From Loripinus fragilis (lineage: Eukaryota; Mollusca; Bivalvia; Lucinida; Lucinidae): a DNA stretch of 64,000 nt. Position numbers and translations under genes: made by a program. Under the pieces are notes generated by a model. It searched no databases. It was not told the origin of the DNA and was given only the letters and a program-made list of their open reading frames with translations. Numbering within the stretch: position 1 is the stretch's first letter; every line of letters begins with the position of its first letter. Below are positions 48,241-60,861 of this stretch, one piece after another. The stretch is from assembly GCA_964019695.1 (NCBI GenBank), contig OZ026516.1:77331018-77395017 (forward strand), in the 5' to 3' direction.

Positions 48241-48414
48241 GTCAATGGTCATGTAGTTTATGTGTATTAGATAGATACAGTATATGTGCAAAATAATCTA
48301 CCAACTGAATTTAGTAAAAGGACAAGTTTCATAATCTAAAGAAAAATATGCGAAAACATTGTAATATTTCATGACAATTGGGTTATAAAAAGGAAGCTTA
48401 CTCATACTAATTAT

Positions 48415-51300
48415 TAGCTCACCAGAGCCGAAGGCTCAGGGTGAGCTTATAGTATGGGACTCGAGCCGGCGTGCGTCCGTCCGTCCACACTTTCAAACAT
48501 GAATATCTCTGAAATCAGCAGGCCAATCATAATCAAATTTCACCAGGAGCATCATTGGGGTGGGGGATTGACTGCAATAGGTTTTGGGAAAGATCGGATC
48601 AGAACTCTGGTTTCCATGGCAACAGATAGCTGCCATAGGGTTATAATGGGGAAAATCTTGTGACCACTCTAACTCCTTCATTTTTGATCGGTTCTTCTTT
48701 ATTACTACAGGAAACAAGGACAACAATAAAAGCTCAGATGGGTTCGAAATTCCGCAGGACCTGACCATGGACTTATGAGTTAGCTGCCCTTGAGCGTCTG
48801 GAAAAATTCCCATAGACTTATAATGGGAGAAATGTTGTGACCACTCTAGTACCTTCAATTTTGGATGGATCTTCTTCATTCTTGCAGGTAACAAGACCAA
48901 CCATAAAAGCTCGGATGACTTTGAATTTCGGCAAGATTCCATCACTGACTTCAGAGGAAGTTGCCCTTGAGCGTCAGAAAAAATAATGAATAATGTTGTG
49001 ACCACTCTAGTTCCTTCATTTTGGATTGGATCTTCTTCATTCTTGCAGGCAACAAGTAAACCCATAATATCTGGGATGGGTTCAAAATTAAGCTGGATCC
49101 GACCGGGGACTTATGAGTAACCTGCCCTTGAGCGTTTGGAAAAATCCCCATAGACTTATAATGGGAGAAATGTTGTGACCACTCTAGTGCTTTCAATTTT
49201 GAATGGATCTTCCTCATTCTTGCATACAATAAGGACAACTATTAAAGCTTTGATGAGTTTGAATTTCGGCAAGATTCTATCACTGACTTCGGAGTTAGCT
49301 CCCCTTGAGCGTCAGAAAAATTAATGAATAATGTTGTGACCACTCTAGCTCCTTCATTCTTGATTGGATCTTCTTCATTCTTGCAGGCAAAAGTTAACCC
49401 ATAATATCTCGGATGGGTTCGAAATTCAGCAGGATCTGACCAGGGACTTATGAGTTACCTGCCCATGAGCGTTTGGAAAAATCCCTATAGACTTATAATG
49501 GGAGAAATGTTGTGACCACTCTAGTGCTTTCAATTTTGAATGGATCTTCTTCATTCTTGCAGACAAGAAGAACAACTATTAAAGCTTGGATGAGCATGAA
49601 TTTCATCAAGATCCCATCACACATTTTGGAGTTAGCTCCCCTTGAGCATCCTAAGAATTAATGAATAATGTTGTGCCCACTCTAGCTCATTCATTTTTGA
49701 TTCGATCTTCTTCATTCTTGCAGGCAACAAGTAAACCTATAATATCTCGAATGGGTTCCAAATTCAGCAGGATCCGACCAGGGACTTATGAGTTACCTGC
49801 CCTTGAGCGTTTTGAAAAATCCAAATGTTGCAACCACTCTAGTGCTTTCAATTTTGAATGGATCTTCTTTATTCTTACATACAATAAGGACAACTATTAA
49901 AACTTGGATGAGTTTGAATTTTGTCAAGATCCCATCATCTATTTTGGAGTTAGCTCCCTTTCAGCACCTTAAAAATTGATGGATAATGTTGTGACCGCTC
50001 TAGCGTCTACTTTTTTGATTGGATCTTCTTTACGCTTTCATCTAACAAGGACACTCATAAAAGATTGGATGAGTTTGAAATTCTGCAGGATCAGACCAAG
50101 GTCTTATGAGTTAGCTGCCCTTGAGCATCTGGAAAAATCGACATAGACTAATAATGGGAGAAATGTTGTGAACACTTTAGTGCTTTCAATTTCGAATGGA
50201 TCTTCTTTATTCTTGCAGATAAGAAGGACAACTATACAAGCTTAAATGAGTTTGAATTTCGTCAAGATCCCATCACCTATTATGAAGTTAGCTCTCCTTG
50301 ATCACCTTAAGAATTGATGGATAATGTTGTGACCACTCTAGGGCCATCATTTTTGATTGGATCTTCTTCATTCTTGCAGGTAACCTGGTCAACTATAAAA
50401 GCTTAGATGGGTTCAAAATTTGGCCAGATCAGACTTGTGACTGTGGAGTTAGCTGCCCTTTGCCCTAATAGATCATATTCATTCTTGCAGATAAGAAGGA
50501 CAACTATAAAAGCTTGGATAAGTTTGAATTCAGTCAAGATCCCATCACCTAATATGGAGTTAGCTGCCCTTGAGCATCTTAAAAATTGATTGATAATGTT
50601 GTGACCTCTCTAGCGCCTTCATTTTTTATTGGATCTTCTTCATTCTTTCAGGAAACAAGGACAACCATAAAAGCTTGGATGAGTTTAATTTAAAGTAGAA
50701 CCAACTTTAGACTGTGGAGTTAACTTCCCTTGAGCATCATAAAAAATTTACATAGACTTATAATGGGAGATCTGTTGTGACCAATCTAGCACCTTCATTT
50801 TTGAATGGATCTTCCTCATTTATAGGTAACAAGGACTTCCATTAAAGTTTGAATGAGTTTGATTTTCCGCCACACCCATCCACCAGCTACAGAGTTAGCT
50901 GCCCTTGAGCATCTAAAATAGAACTATATAATGCTGTGACCACTCTAGCACCTTCATTTTTCATTTGATTTTCTTCATCCCTGTAGGTTACCAGGACATA
51001 CATAAAAGTATGGATGAGTTTGAATTTCGGTCAGATCCCATAACTGACTACAGAGTAAGCTGCCCTTGAGTATCTGAAAACTACACTTTCAACAGGTTTC
51101 CAATGCAATTTTTATTCAGATCTTTTTAATACTTGCAGATAACTAGAACCGGCATAATATCTTATGTTTTTGAATTAATTCCTGAGCACTGTTTCAAGTT
51201 TAGAGTTATCTACCTTTGAGCATCGTAAATTATGGTGTCTCCAAACATTATGCTGGCTCCATGGTGAGCGATTGTTGCCCATTGGGCTACTTGTTTCATT
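48415..51300 (+). mobile_element. GTCCGTCC-type element with higher-order satellite
   Basis: Opens with CTCACCAGAGCCGAAGGCTC, then GTGCGTCCGTCCGTCC, and ends ATGGTGAGCGATTGTTGCCC. Inside, about 14 units start with TGTTGTGACCACTCTAG; spacings alternate about 177 and 159 bp, giving a dimeric higher-order repeat of about 336 bp. Copy 1 lacks the whole insert. Bivalve elements with central tandem repeats (pearl-type) are a possible comparison, by architecture only. Confidence 0.85.
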
Positions 51301-52379
51301 ATAATACTGGAAAAAAAGATTTTCAAGAGAGCTCACCAAAAATCCAAATGCTAATGTTCAGGCTCGCCCAGACGTCAGGTTTTGGGCTGTGGTATATCAT
51401 TCCCCTCCCCCTTTCACATATATTATGTTAAATATGACAAGTTGACAACACACTTACGTGCAAAAGGATCAGTTGGGACTTGGGGGGGGGGGGGGGGGGA
51501 ATGATGTTTTAAATTATTTTTCTATTTCCTATATGTATAATACAAAAAGTGGCCATTTTAGCCCCAAAATAAAGCTGTACATTTATGGAAATAGGAAATC
51601 AAATGCAAAATCATAAAATAGAGACCAACAGCGAGCTTATATATGAAGATGGAAGCATTTGATTGACTTTAATTTTTATCGAAATTATAGGCAGCGATAC
51701 ACTGTGATTCCCATTACCACCATCAGAGGTCCTTGATTGAATTGAAGTAAGAAAGAATGCAAAAATCAGGAATCGATACAATCAAGTACCTCACCTGATA
51801 GTCTGGTGTATGAAATTCAAATAGGCCCTAAATAAGGAGAAAAATACACCCATCATTAGAAAGGATGAAAATGGTCTCAAATTAAAGCTTATCATCAGTA
51901 CTTTCAATAACCGCCTGTTGACAGTTCGAAAAAGTGTAGCGTCATAGTGTAAAATGGGCAGATAACTCTATACCATGCATGTCAAAAAGTTGCCCGATAG
52001 CCATTTAAAAGATAAATTCGACACGTTTTCATTTTTATCAAAGCCCACATGTTAATATTTTTTGAAAGTTAAATGAATTTTAAGGAGTCTCACAATATAA
52101 AAAAAGTCATTGAGATCGTCTTGACATTAATGACGTCACGATATGTAATTCAACCCTCAAAAAGCATTTAAATAAACTTTTTCACATTAATTTCCGAGCT
52201 GGATATTCAGTATTCAATTAAATATTTTTTTCATTATCATACCTCAAAAATGTCTTTGCTTTGCAAAAATATAAACGGTTGATTCCTACTATTTATACGC
52301 AGAAAGTTATGACGCTTTAAAGATACCGACACCTTAGCGGGAAATCCGCAATATTTGACATGATTTCATAAAAGACAAT

Positions 52380-53050
52380 ACTTGGCGATGTCACCCATCC
52401 TGCATAATAGCGCCAAGTATTAACTATTAAAAGTAACAGAAATGCTATGTGCTATAGAAACTCTCATGAGCATCTAAGATTATCGTTATGACGTTTCTGA
52501 CTACAAGATACGATGGAAGACTTACGTAATTAAACCGTTAGTTACATAACGTAACGCCACTTAAATAAAAAATGAAAACCTGAAAGCGAATTTCATTGCA
52601 GCTTGCCTGTATTTGCTTAGTGCAGAACGTGATTTGAATATACAGCATGTGAGAGGTGAATTCTCGTCGAAATACAAAAATGCCATAGAGCGAAAGTCCT
52701 TACAGAGCTTACTGATTTTGACCGAATATCTAGGTATAATATGACGTAACGCAACTAGTAGCCTGTGGATTTCCAAAGTTGAGCATCGTTTAAATTTGCT
52801 GCCCTTTTTTGATTAAAATATGAAGGGAGTATTCCATTTGGTTCATTAGATACTATTTGTACATGTATAATGATCTGTAGCATATATGTATGTCGGTAAA
52901 TAAGCATACGCATACGTCCGTGTATACGCATAACTGGTCATGTCTCCGTATGCAGTGTACTTATATCATCAGGAAGAATGTCTACCAAAAACAGCAATTT
53001 CTGTTATACAAGCCTTTTCATATCATATTTCCACAGAAACAGAATTAGTC
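52380..53050. other. Inner non-repeat part of element 2
   Basis: No coding homology or repeat family is recognised here. The minus frame at 52561-52776 is short and unremarkable. Confidence 0.4.
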
Positions 53051-53164
53051 TGGGAGCTTATTTGACCTACCTTGCATCCCAGGACACTTTTTCATGGGTG
53101 CGAAATTGTCCTAAAAATAAACCTGTTTGGGCTATGTGAAAATGCATAGTTTTCATGTCAAAGT

Positions 53165-53255
53165 ATGTAAGGGTGCAAAGATCAGAAATCGATACAATCA
53201 AGTACAACACCTGAGCCAGGATACCAATGGGAAAGTCACAAACTCACATCCCTAA
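53165..53255 (-). repeat. Retroposed 3'-end fragment
   Basis: Contains GATCAGAAATCGATACAATC and AGGATACCAATGGGAAAGTC, as in 37966-38230. Confidence 0.8.
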
Positions 53256-53339
53256 TGCGATTCTCAAGAATGGGACTATACCTACAAACTCATTCATATC
53301 TCAACTCTTACTTACCCTATACTACTAAACTTGAAACCA

Positions 53340-55155
53340 GATAAAGCTTATGTATAGGCCTTTCATCGCATGATCAGATATGCAAATGATCTTTTTATGT
53401 TTTATTTGTATATTCATGAATATAATGAAAACGTTAGAGCAATTGCGTAAAAATCATAAAAAACATTGAGCGATGCATTTAGTTACACAATCGATGATAC
53501 AATTTGACAAGTCCTTTTGCAACTGAGATAGGGGAATAGTTAGACCTACCTTGAACACCTAGGACAATTTCTTATGGGTGTTAAAGTGTTCAATTGGACC
53601 AGCAAAAAGAAACTCGTTATGTTGAAACACATGGTTTCCATGGTAATCAATAAGGCAATCCTAAAGAATTGGGTATACCAACAAAAATACTCAAAGCTTA
53701 CAAGCAACGCATTCTATGATACAAAACTTGGTACCAAATTAGTTTTTTACCTGAAGGGCCGATTTGCAAAGAATTTTAGTTGCATTATAAATGAACTTGT
53801 AGAAAAATTAAAGTTTGTACCTACAAAATTAGCTATATATCAGCTGCTAACCATCACATTCTAGCAAACTTGGTGCTCAATCATTGCGATCTTACCCAAA
53901 TGGTCCGATATGCAAATGACATAATTTAAATATTTATAAATTTTAATGAAAAAAGTTGAAATGAGAAAAATTGCAGAACAATAAGGAAGGGGGTGTACCT
54001 ACAAAATTACTCATATTTTATTTGCTAATTGATCTAGAGTACTAAGCCTAGCACCAAATTAATGTTTAGTTATAGCACTTTTATCCACTGATTTGATATG
54101 CAAATGATCTAATTCTTATATTCGTTTATATTCATGAAAATATGAGAAATTAAAGAAAATTGGAGTACAGTTAAGGGGGTGTGCCTACAAAATGTCTTCT
54201 GTTTCAGTTGCCCATTGCCCTAGAGTACTAAACAACTTTGTACCAAATATATGCTAAGGTACAACCATTTTACCTAATGATAAAATATGCAAATTATCGA
54301 ATTATCATATTCATGAATATTAATGAAAACATTAGAAATGAGAGAAAATCATAGAAAAAAATGGGGGTGTATTTACAAAACTACTCCTATCTCAGCTGCC
54401 ATTAATTACAAATTTCCAAACTTAGTACCTAATCAAAGCCTCGACAATTTGCTTTATTCTGTTATTTGGTAAGCAAATTATCTAATTTATTAAAGGCTTG
54501 CATGTTAATGAAACCATTAGAAATGAAAGCAAAACTTGCAGAAAACTAAAGTGAGGCACCTACAAAATTTCTATTATCTCAGCTGCTAATGGCCATAGAG
54601 TACTAAACTTGGAGCCAAATTTATGCTAAGGCATAGTCCATTTACCCAATGGACTAATATGCAAATTATCTAATTGTAATGTCAATGAATATTGATGAAA
54701 ACATGAGATATTAGAGAAAAATAGAGAAAAAAGTAGGGGTGTACCTAGAAAATTTATCAAATATTAGTTGGTAATTACCTTAGAGAACCAAACTTGGTGC
54801 CAAACAGATGCTTAGACACAAACCTTGTATCTGTTGATAAGATGTGCAAATTATCTAATTATAATATTCATGAACATTAAAGAACTCATTAGAAATGAGA
54901 GAAAACCGTGGAAAACATTAATGAGGGCATTTCTCAATAGCCCTAAATCATAAACTTCAAAACTTTGTACCTAATCTAAGTCAATTTAATGTTATCTGTT
55001 ATTTGATGTGCTAATTAACTGATTTAGATATCATGTATGTTAATGAAAACGTAAGAAAAAAGAAAATATTCGAAGTCAAATTAATGGGAGTGTACTTACA
55101 ATATCACTAACATCTCATCTGTTATTATCTAATACTACTAAAAGTGAATTAAATA
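53340..55155 (-). repeat. Satellite units in reverse orientation, element 2
   Basis: About nine units on the minus strand with ACCTACAAAATTACTCATAT, CAGCTGCTAAT, AACTTGGTACCAAATTA, TATGCAAATTATCTAATT and ATTCATGAATATTAATGAAA. They are diverged relatives of the element 1 unit. Confidence 0.88.
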
Positions 55156-55169
55156 AATTTTGTTATGTC

Positions 55170-55660
55170 TAAGCATTAATCTGGTACCAAATTGGTAGTA
55201 TAGAACACCTTGCAGCTGAGATATAGCTAATTTTTTTAGCATACCCCTTTCATTTTTCTAGGTTTTCCCTCTTATTTCTAATGTCTTCATTAATATTCAT
55301 GAATATGTAAATAAGATAACTTGCACATCAGACTTTTAAGTAAAGGTGCCATTCCATAGCATTAATTTTGTACCAAGTTCAGTTGTAAAGGATACTATTC
55401 AGATGAGATATAGGTAATTCTTTAGGGACACCCCCTTAAATTTTCTGCAATTTTTCTCTTATTTCTATTTTTTTCATTTATAGTTATGAACATACAATGC
55501 AAACACTTGCGTATTTGACCAATGAGTGAATGAAGTTTAAGCTTTAATTTGGTACCATGTATAGTATTCAAGGGTGAGATACTGCTGATATAGGAGTATC
55601 TTGAGAATCACATTATGAGTTACCATGGAAACTATGCATTTCACAAAGCCCAAACAGATT
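55170..55660 (+). repeat. Satellite units in forward orientation, element 2 (first group)
   Basis: The orientation switches near 55155. Units read ATCTGGTACCAAATTGG, CATTAATATTCATGAATATG and GAACATACAATGCAAACA. The group ends in the module with ACCATGGAAACTATGCATTT. A second group is at 56320-56660. Confidence 0.85.
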
Positions 55661-55805
55661 TATTTTTATAACATTTTTTTTTCTCATTTGGCATGCATGA
55701 CAAAAGGGCTTTAGATTTTATATGTTTTTCCATATTTTTTAGATTTCATATATATTCATGATTCTGCAAATAAGACACTATTCAAATAGGACCACTGGAT
55801 GAATG

Positions 55806-56025
55806 GACAAAGTACATAAGGGTGCAAAGATCAGAAATCGATACAATCAAGTACCACACCTGACCCAGGATACCAATGGGAAAGTGACAAAGTCACAGTT
55901 AGACACCACAAACGAGAGCCAAGAGGTCAGCCCTTTCCCAGCAGGTGACCACAAAGCACATATAAACAGACGCACACAAAGACACAGCAAGCACAAGACA
56001 GAACAAAAACATAAAAGACAAATTG
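55806..56025 (-). repeat. Retroposed 3'-end fragment, longest truncated copy
   Basis: Covers CAATCAAGTACCACACCTGA through GCCAAGAGGTCAGCCCTTTC to ACATAAAAGACAAATTG. The plus-strand frame across it is not a gene. Confidence 0.85.
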
Positions 56026-56181
56026 TCTCACTGAGGACAAAACAACATGAAAAAATGATACAATGGGGTGAAATAAACCAGTTTATGTTTTTAATGATGC
56101 TTCCTTATTTTTTTTCTAATATTCATCAGTCCTTTAGTTAAGAGTGCGTAACAAAAATATTTTTCTTATTTCTTAACCAAA

Positions 56182-56250
56182 ACATATGTTGTGGGTACTC
56201 AAAAGAACCGGTTAAACGAGGCGGTTCTTTTGGGCATTCAAAATATATGT
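56182..56250. repeat. Palindromic hairpin, copy 3
   Basis: AAAAGAACCG at 56201-56210 pairs with CGGTTCTTTT at 56222-56231. The inner part (GTTAAACGAGG) has decayed. Outer flanks GTGGGTACTC and GGGCATTCAAAATATATG are related to copy 2. Confidence 0.8.
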
Positions 56251-57759
56251 TTAAACCAATAGATCAAAAATTATATACAATTTTATGCTCAAAAATTTTG
56301 TTTATCTAAACTTATGATTCATGAATAAGCAAATTATGCACATATAATAATATATCTGACCATGAAAAAATGGCTTGTGTCTAAGCTTTAATTTGGTACC
56401 AATTTTAGTAGTCTATGATACGTAGCAGCTGCAATATCATTGATTTTGTAGGTACACCCCCATTATTGAATCATTTTTTTTAATGTTTTCAGAAATATTT
56501 ATGAATATACAAATTAGATGATTTGCATATGCGACAAATAAATAAAAAAAGTCTATGTCTAAGCTTTAATGTGGTATGAAGTTAAGCAGTCTGGGATAAG
56601 TAGCAGCTGGGCTATGAGTAATGTTGTAGGCACACCCCCATTTTTGAATCTGTTATAGGTTGCCATGGAAACCATGCATTTTCTCATATAGCCCAAACAG
56701 TTTTAGTTTTTTGATAACTTTGTTTTGCATTAAGGGGGTCCTAATAAAAAAAATGGTACCCATGAAAAATTGTCCAAGAGTGCAAGGTAAACTAAATTTG
56801 CCCATGGACTATTTGTAAGGAACTCTTTAAATAGTTTTTAAGAATTTAATAGCCAATAAAATTGCAGAAATTTGACCTTGACCCCTTTTAAATTTCGAAA
56901 GATGGGTTAAGGCAAGATAAAAAAAAGTATAGTTATTATTCTTATTATGGAAAAAAAAAACACAACCTAAGTTATTTAATGGGTATGCAAGATTGCATTA
57001 TTTTCCCTCATAGATTTCAAATATCATATATCGAGTTATCTCCCCATTTTACGCTATGGCGCTTCACCTTTTCGAAGTTACAACACCTGGATATTGAAAG
57101 TAGAGATGATAAACTTTAAACTGAGACCATTTTCATCTTTTCGAATGAGTGGTGTATTTTTCTCATTATTTAGGGCCTATTTGAATTCCATATACTTATG
57201 AAATCATGCCAAATATGGCGAATTGCTCGCAAAGGGGTTGGTTTCTTTAAAGCAATATAACTTTCTGCGTATAAATAATAGGAAACAACTGATTATATAT
57301 TTGCAAAGCTAAGACTATTTGGGATTTGATAATGAAAAATATTTGATAGAATATTGAATATCCAGCTCAAGAAACAATGTGAAAAAGTTTATTTTAACGA
57401 TTTCTTAGGGTCAAGTGACGTAACATGACGTCATTCACGTCAGAACAGCTTAAAATATATTATTAAAAGCATAAATTTCCTTAAAATTGATTTTACTTTT
57501 GAAAAATATAAACATTTGGAGTACAATAAGAATGAAAACATGTCGATTTTTTCTTTTAAATGACTATCTGGCATTTTTCAAATATGTATGGTATAGAGTT
57601 ATCTGCCCATTTTACACTATGACGCTACACTTTTTCGAAGTGTCAACAGGCGGATATTGAAAGCAGATATGATAAGCTAAATTTTGAGACCCCTTTCATC
57701 CTTTCTAACGATGGGTGTATTTTTGACTTAAAAAATCGAGTCCATACACCAGACTATGA

Positions 57760-58616
57760 CCCAGAACATAATATGGCAAATGAATTCTTTTAAAAATATT
57801 GTGGAAAATAGAGCATTTGCTCCAAAAGAGCACATGCTCCATTTTACATAATATTTTCAAATACATGATTTTTCAAAGGCTTCAAAAGGCATTGCCCTTT
57901 GCAAATTTGGGCATCAGAATTTTGTAATCAAGATATGTCAAAAACTATTAATAGCTTGGAACTTCATACTTGGTCAGCTGTTAGAGGATGATGAGTAGAA
58001 AATGATGAGCAAGATTAAACATTGATTAACTTACTCAATCAAAACATGTTTTTGGGTACACAAAAGAAGAATCTCAGTGAGATGACCTTTTGTTCTTTAA
58101 AGCACCTACCATTAAAACAAATGTAAAACTGATGAATAAGAAAATATTTAGGAACACTATCAGAGGGTCAAATGATTTTGATCCAGATCAGGACAGACAT
58201 TCTTTAGGCCCTGATCTGGGTCCAAACTGTTTGCAAAGGTAGGTAAATATTAAGTTAAGCTTGTGATTGTGACAATACTCAATAATAGTTGGTAGATGAC
58301 AAATGACTACTATCTTGTAGCGAAATGCAGTCTGTCTCTATGATATATTAATGTAGATTTTATCTCTTACCATTCATGAGTTAATTTTCAATGTAGATAA
58401 TTTGTCAGTTTGATAACTCTCATGTATTTTCACAAATGTACTGTTGTTAACTTGTATATGTGTATTTATGTTCATATAGATACTGAGGGCCTCATGACGG
58501 ATTAGCTACTACATGTACATGATGGTCTTAATGTTGTCACCCTCTATAAATAAAGTCTTTACTTTCTTACTAAAGGCTAGTAAGGAAAGTGTTAAACGGT
58601 GAAATGAGTAATTTTA
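57760..58616. other. Remnants and third hairpin relative, no gene
   Basis: 57885-58010 is a fragment of the family at 15531-16368 (TTGCCCTTTGCAAATTTGGG). 58046-58110 is hairpin copy 4 with CAAAAGAAGAATCTCA and TGAGATGACCTTTTG. 58160-58235 carries GATCCAGATCAGGACAG and CTGATCTGGGTCCAAAC. The stretch ends in the acceptor tract of the next exon. Confidence 0.65.
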
Positions 58617-58625
58617 CTCTTTCAG

Positions 58626-58766
58626 AGAGCTGAGACTGATTGAGGCTATTCAGGATCCTCATATCTGTAACAAGATCCTGGAATACAATATGCACAAGGA
58701 GAGGAAAGGAAGTTTAAGATTTGCTAAAGGGATGAGTGAGACATTCCAGACTTTACATGGGCTTGT
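58626..58766 (+). CDS. CNPY3: CNPY3/4-like gene, internal exon (exon B)
   Basis: 141-bp exon with acceptor CTCTTTCAG and donor GTAAGT. It takes one base to complete the Ser codon of exon A and ends with GT of the next codon, Val in relatives. It encodes [20 protein letters not shown], then [20 protein letters not shown] and QTLHGL. This is the most diagnostic part of CNPY3/CNPY4: [24 protein letters not shown]. The conserved Cys after H(I) fits a saposin-fold cysteine. The expected following exon (HKGVKVV... in vertebrates) was not found before 64000. Directly downstream, its 3' part is repeated about 18 times. Confidence 0.95.
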
Positions 58767-60660
58767 GTAAGTATTAGCTAGTAGAAGTTAAATCCTTGGA
58801 TATAACATACATAAGGAGAGGAAGTGAAGGGATGAGTAAGACATTCCAGACTTTACATGGGCTTGTGTAAGTATTAGCTAGTAGAAGTTAAATCCTTGGA
58901 TATAACATACATAAGGAGAGGAAGTGAAGGGATGAGTGAGACATTCCAGACTTTACATGGGCTTGTGTAAGTATTAGCTACTAGAAGTTAAATCCTTGGA
59001 TATAACATACATAAGGAGAGGAAGTGAAGGGATGAGTGAGACATTCCAGACTTTACATGGGCTTGTGTAAGTATTAGTATAGCTGGTAGAATTTAAATCC
59101 TTGGGTATAACATACATAAGGAGAGGAAGTGAAGGGATGAGTGAGACATTCCAGACTTTACATTGGCTTGTGTTAGTATTAGTATAGCTGGTAGAAGTTA
59201 AATCCTTGGATATAACATACATAAGGAGAGGAAGTGAAGGGATGAGTGAGACATTCCAGACTTTTCATGGGCTTGTGTAAGTATTAGTATAGCTGGTAGA
59301 AGTTAAATCCTTGGGTATAACATACATAAGGAGAGGAGGTGAAGATATGAGAGAGACATTCCAGACTTTACATGGGCTTGTGTTAGTATTAGTATAGCTG
59401 GTAGAAGTTAAATCCTTGGGTATTACATACATAAGGAGAGGAAGTGAAGAGATTGTGTAAGTATTAGCTGGTAGAAGTTAAATCCTTGGATATAACATAC
59501 ATAAGGAGAGAAATGAAGAGATGAGTGAGACATTCCAGACTTTACATGGGCTTGTGTAAGTATTAGCTAGTAGAAGTTAAATCCTTGGATATAACATACA
59601 TAAGGAGAGAAATGAAGAGATGAGTGAGACATTCCAGACTTTACATGGGCTTGTGTAAGTATTATCTAGTAGAAGTTAAATCCTTGGATATAACATACAT
59701 AAGGAGAGCAAGTGAAGAGATGAGCGAGACATTCCAGACTTAACATAGGCTTGTGTAAGTATTAGCTAGTAGAAGTTAAATCCTTGGGTATAACATACAT
59801 AAGGAGAGGAAGTGAAGGGATGAGTGAGACATTCCAGACTTTACATGGGCTTGTGTAAGTATAAGTATAGCTGGTAGAATTTAAATCCTTGGGTATAACA
59901 TACATAAGGAAAAGAAGTGAAGGGATGAGTGAGAAATTCCAGACTTTACATGGGCTTGTGTAAGTATTAGCTAGTAGAATTTAAATCCTTGGGTATAACA
60001 TACATAAGGAGAATTAGTGAAGAGATGAGAGAGACATTCCAAACTTACATGGGCTTGTGTAAGTATTAGTATAACTGGTAGAAGTTAAATCCTTGGGTAT
60101 AATATACATAAGGAGAGGAAGTGAAGTGATGAGTGAGACATTACATGGACTTGTGTAAGTATTAGTATAGCTAGTAGAAGTTAAATCCTTGGGTATAACA
60201 TACATAAGGAGAGAAAGTGAAGGGATGAGTGAGACATTCCCGACTTTACATGGACTTGTGTAAGTATTAGTATAGCTGGTAGAAGTTAAATCTTTGGGTA
60301 TAACATACATAAGGAGAGGAAGTGAAGGGATGAGTGAGACATATCATGGGCTTGTGTAAGTATAAGTATAGCTGGTAGAAGTTAAATCCTTGGGTATAAC
60401 ATACATAAGGAGAGGAAGTGAAGGGATGAGTGAGACATTCCAGACTTTACATGGACTTGTATAAGTATTAGTATAGCTTGTAGAAGTTAAATCCTTGGAT
60501 ATAACATACATAAGGAGAGGAAGTGAAGGGATGAGTGAGACATTCCAGACTTTACATGGGCTTGTGTTAGTATTAGTATAGTTGGTAGAAGTTAAATCCT
60601 TGGGTATAACATACATAAGGAGAGGAAGTGAAGGGATGAGCGAGACATTTCAGACTTTCA
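58767..60660 (+). repeat. Tandem array derived from exon B and its splice donor
   Basis: About 18 units of 98-114 bp. Each contains a degraded piece of exon B (ACATAAGGAGAGGAAGTGAA, then GGGATGAGTGAGACATTCC and TTTACATGGGCTTGT) plus the donor GTAAGT and intron text TAGAAGTTAAATCCTTGG. Unit ends recur at 58861, 58961, 59061, 59165, 59271, 59385, 59551, 59649, 59749, 59849, 59955, 60052, 60149, 60255, 60351, 60455 and 60561. The exon piece lacks about 17 bp relative to exon B. No unit has a clear acceptor. About 14 units keep GTAAGT. Confidence 0.95.
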
Positions 60661-60861
60661 GATCAGGCTGCACATGTACACGGTCTGATTATTGGATCAA
60701 TTGCCCATGTCCGCCTGTCAAGGCTTACTACTTCCTTACTATGCGCATGCGAGCAGTGAGGGTTCTTGCGATAATGACCACCCAGACCTCTATCTACATG
60801 CATTATGTAACAAATCTCGGGTCAGCGAATCATGGTACTGTAAATGCTCATGTTGTTGTTT
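60661..60861. other. Intron sequence, no gene
   Basis: Includes ATCAGGCTGCACATGTACAC, a dispersed word type seen elsewhere in the window. Nothing coding. Confidence 0.45.

Larger units (their letters stand above)
47388..51798 (+). repeat. Duplicated block, copy 2
   Basis: Same sequence as 20368-21209 plus 37678-37965, but uninterrupted at the GGACT(C/T)GGGG site. It carries its own insertions: two MITEs (47807-48050 and 48112-48240) and a satellite-bearing element (48415-51300). A G run of about 18 lies at 51482-51499. Its right end is cut by element 2. Confidence 0.88.
51799..57756. mobile_element. 6.0-kb foldback element 2 with internal satellite
   Basis: Ends TAGTCTGGTGTATG and its exact reverse complement, flanked by TGA at 51796-51798 and 57757-57759. 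The empty site exists at 38041 (CACACCTGACCCAG), which confirms a 3-bp duplication. Inverted arms run for about 560 bp (51799-52370 and 57200-57756). Inside are modules and satellite units related to element 1, in reverse orientation to about 55155 and forward after it. No transposase was recognised. Confidence 0.87.

Noticed and set aside
58974..60616. Minus-strand open frames with repeated LTSTSYTNTYTS peptides
   Set aside because: They arise because several tandem units have lengths that keep a minus frame open. The array derives from the plus-strand exon B and its donor, so the frames are shadows.
58767..60660. Repeated complete exons that could be spliced in as alternative exons
   Set aside because: The units lack a convincing polypyrimidine tract and acceptor before the exon-like part, and that part has an internal deletion. 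Only the donor side is preserved.
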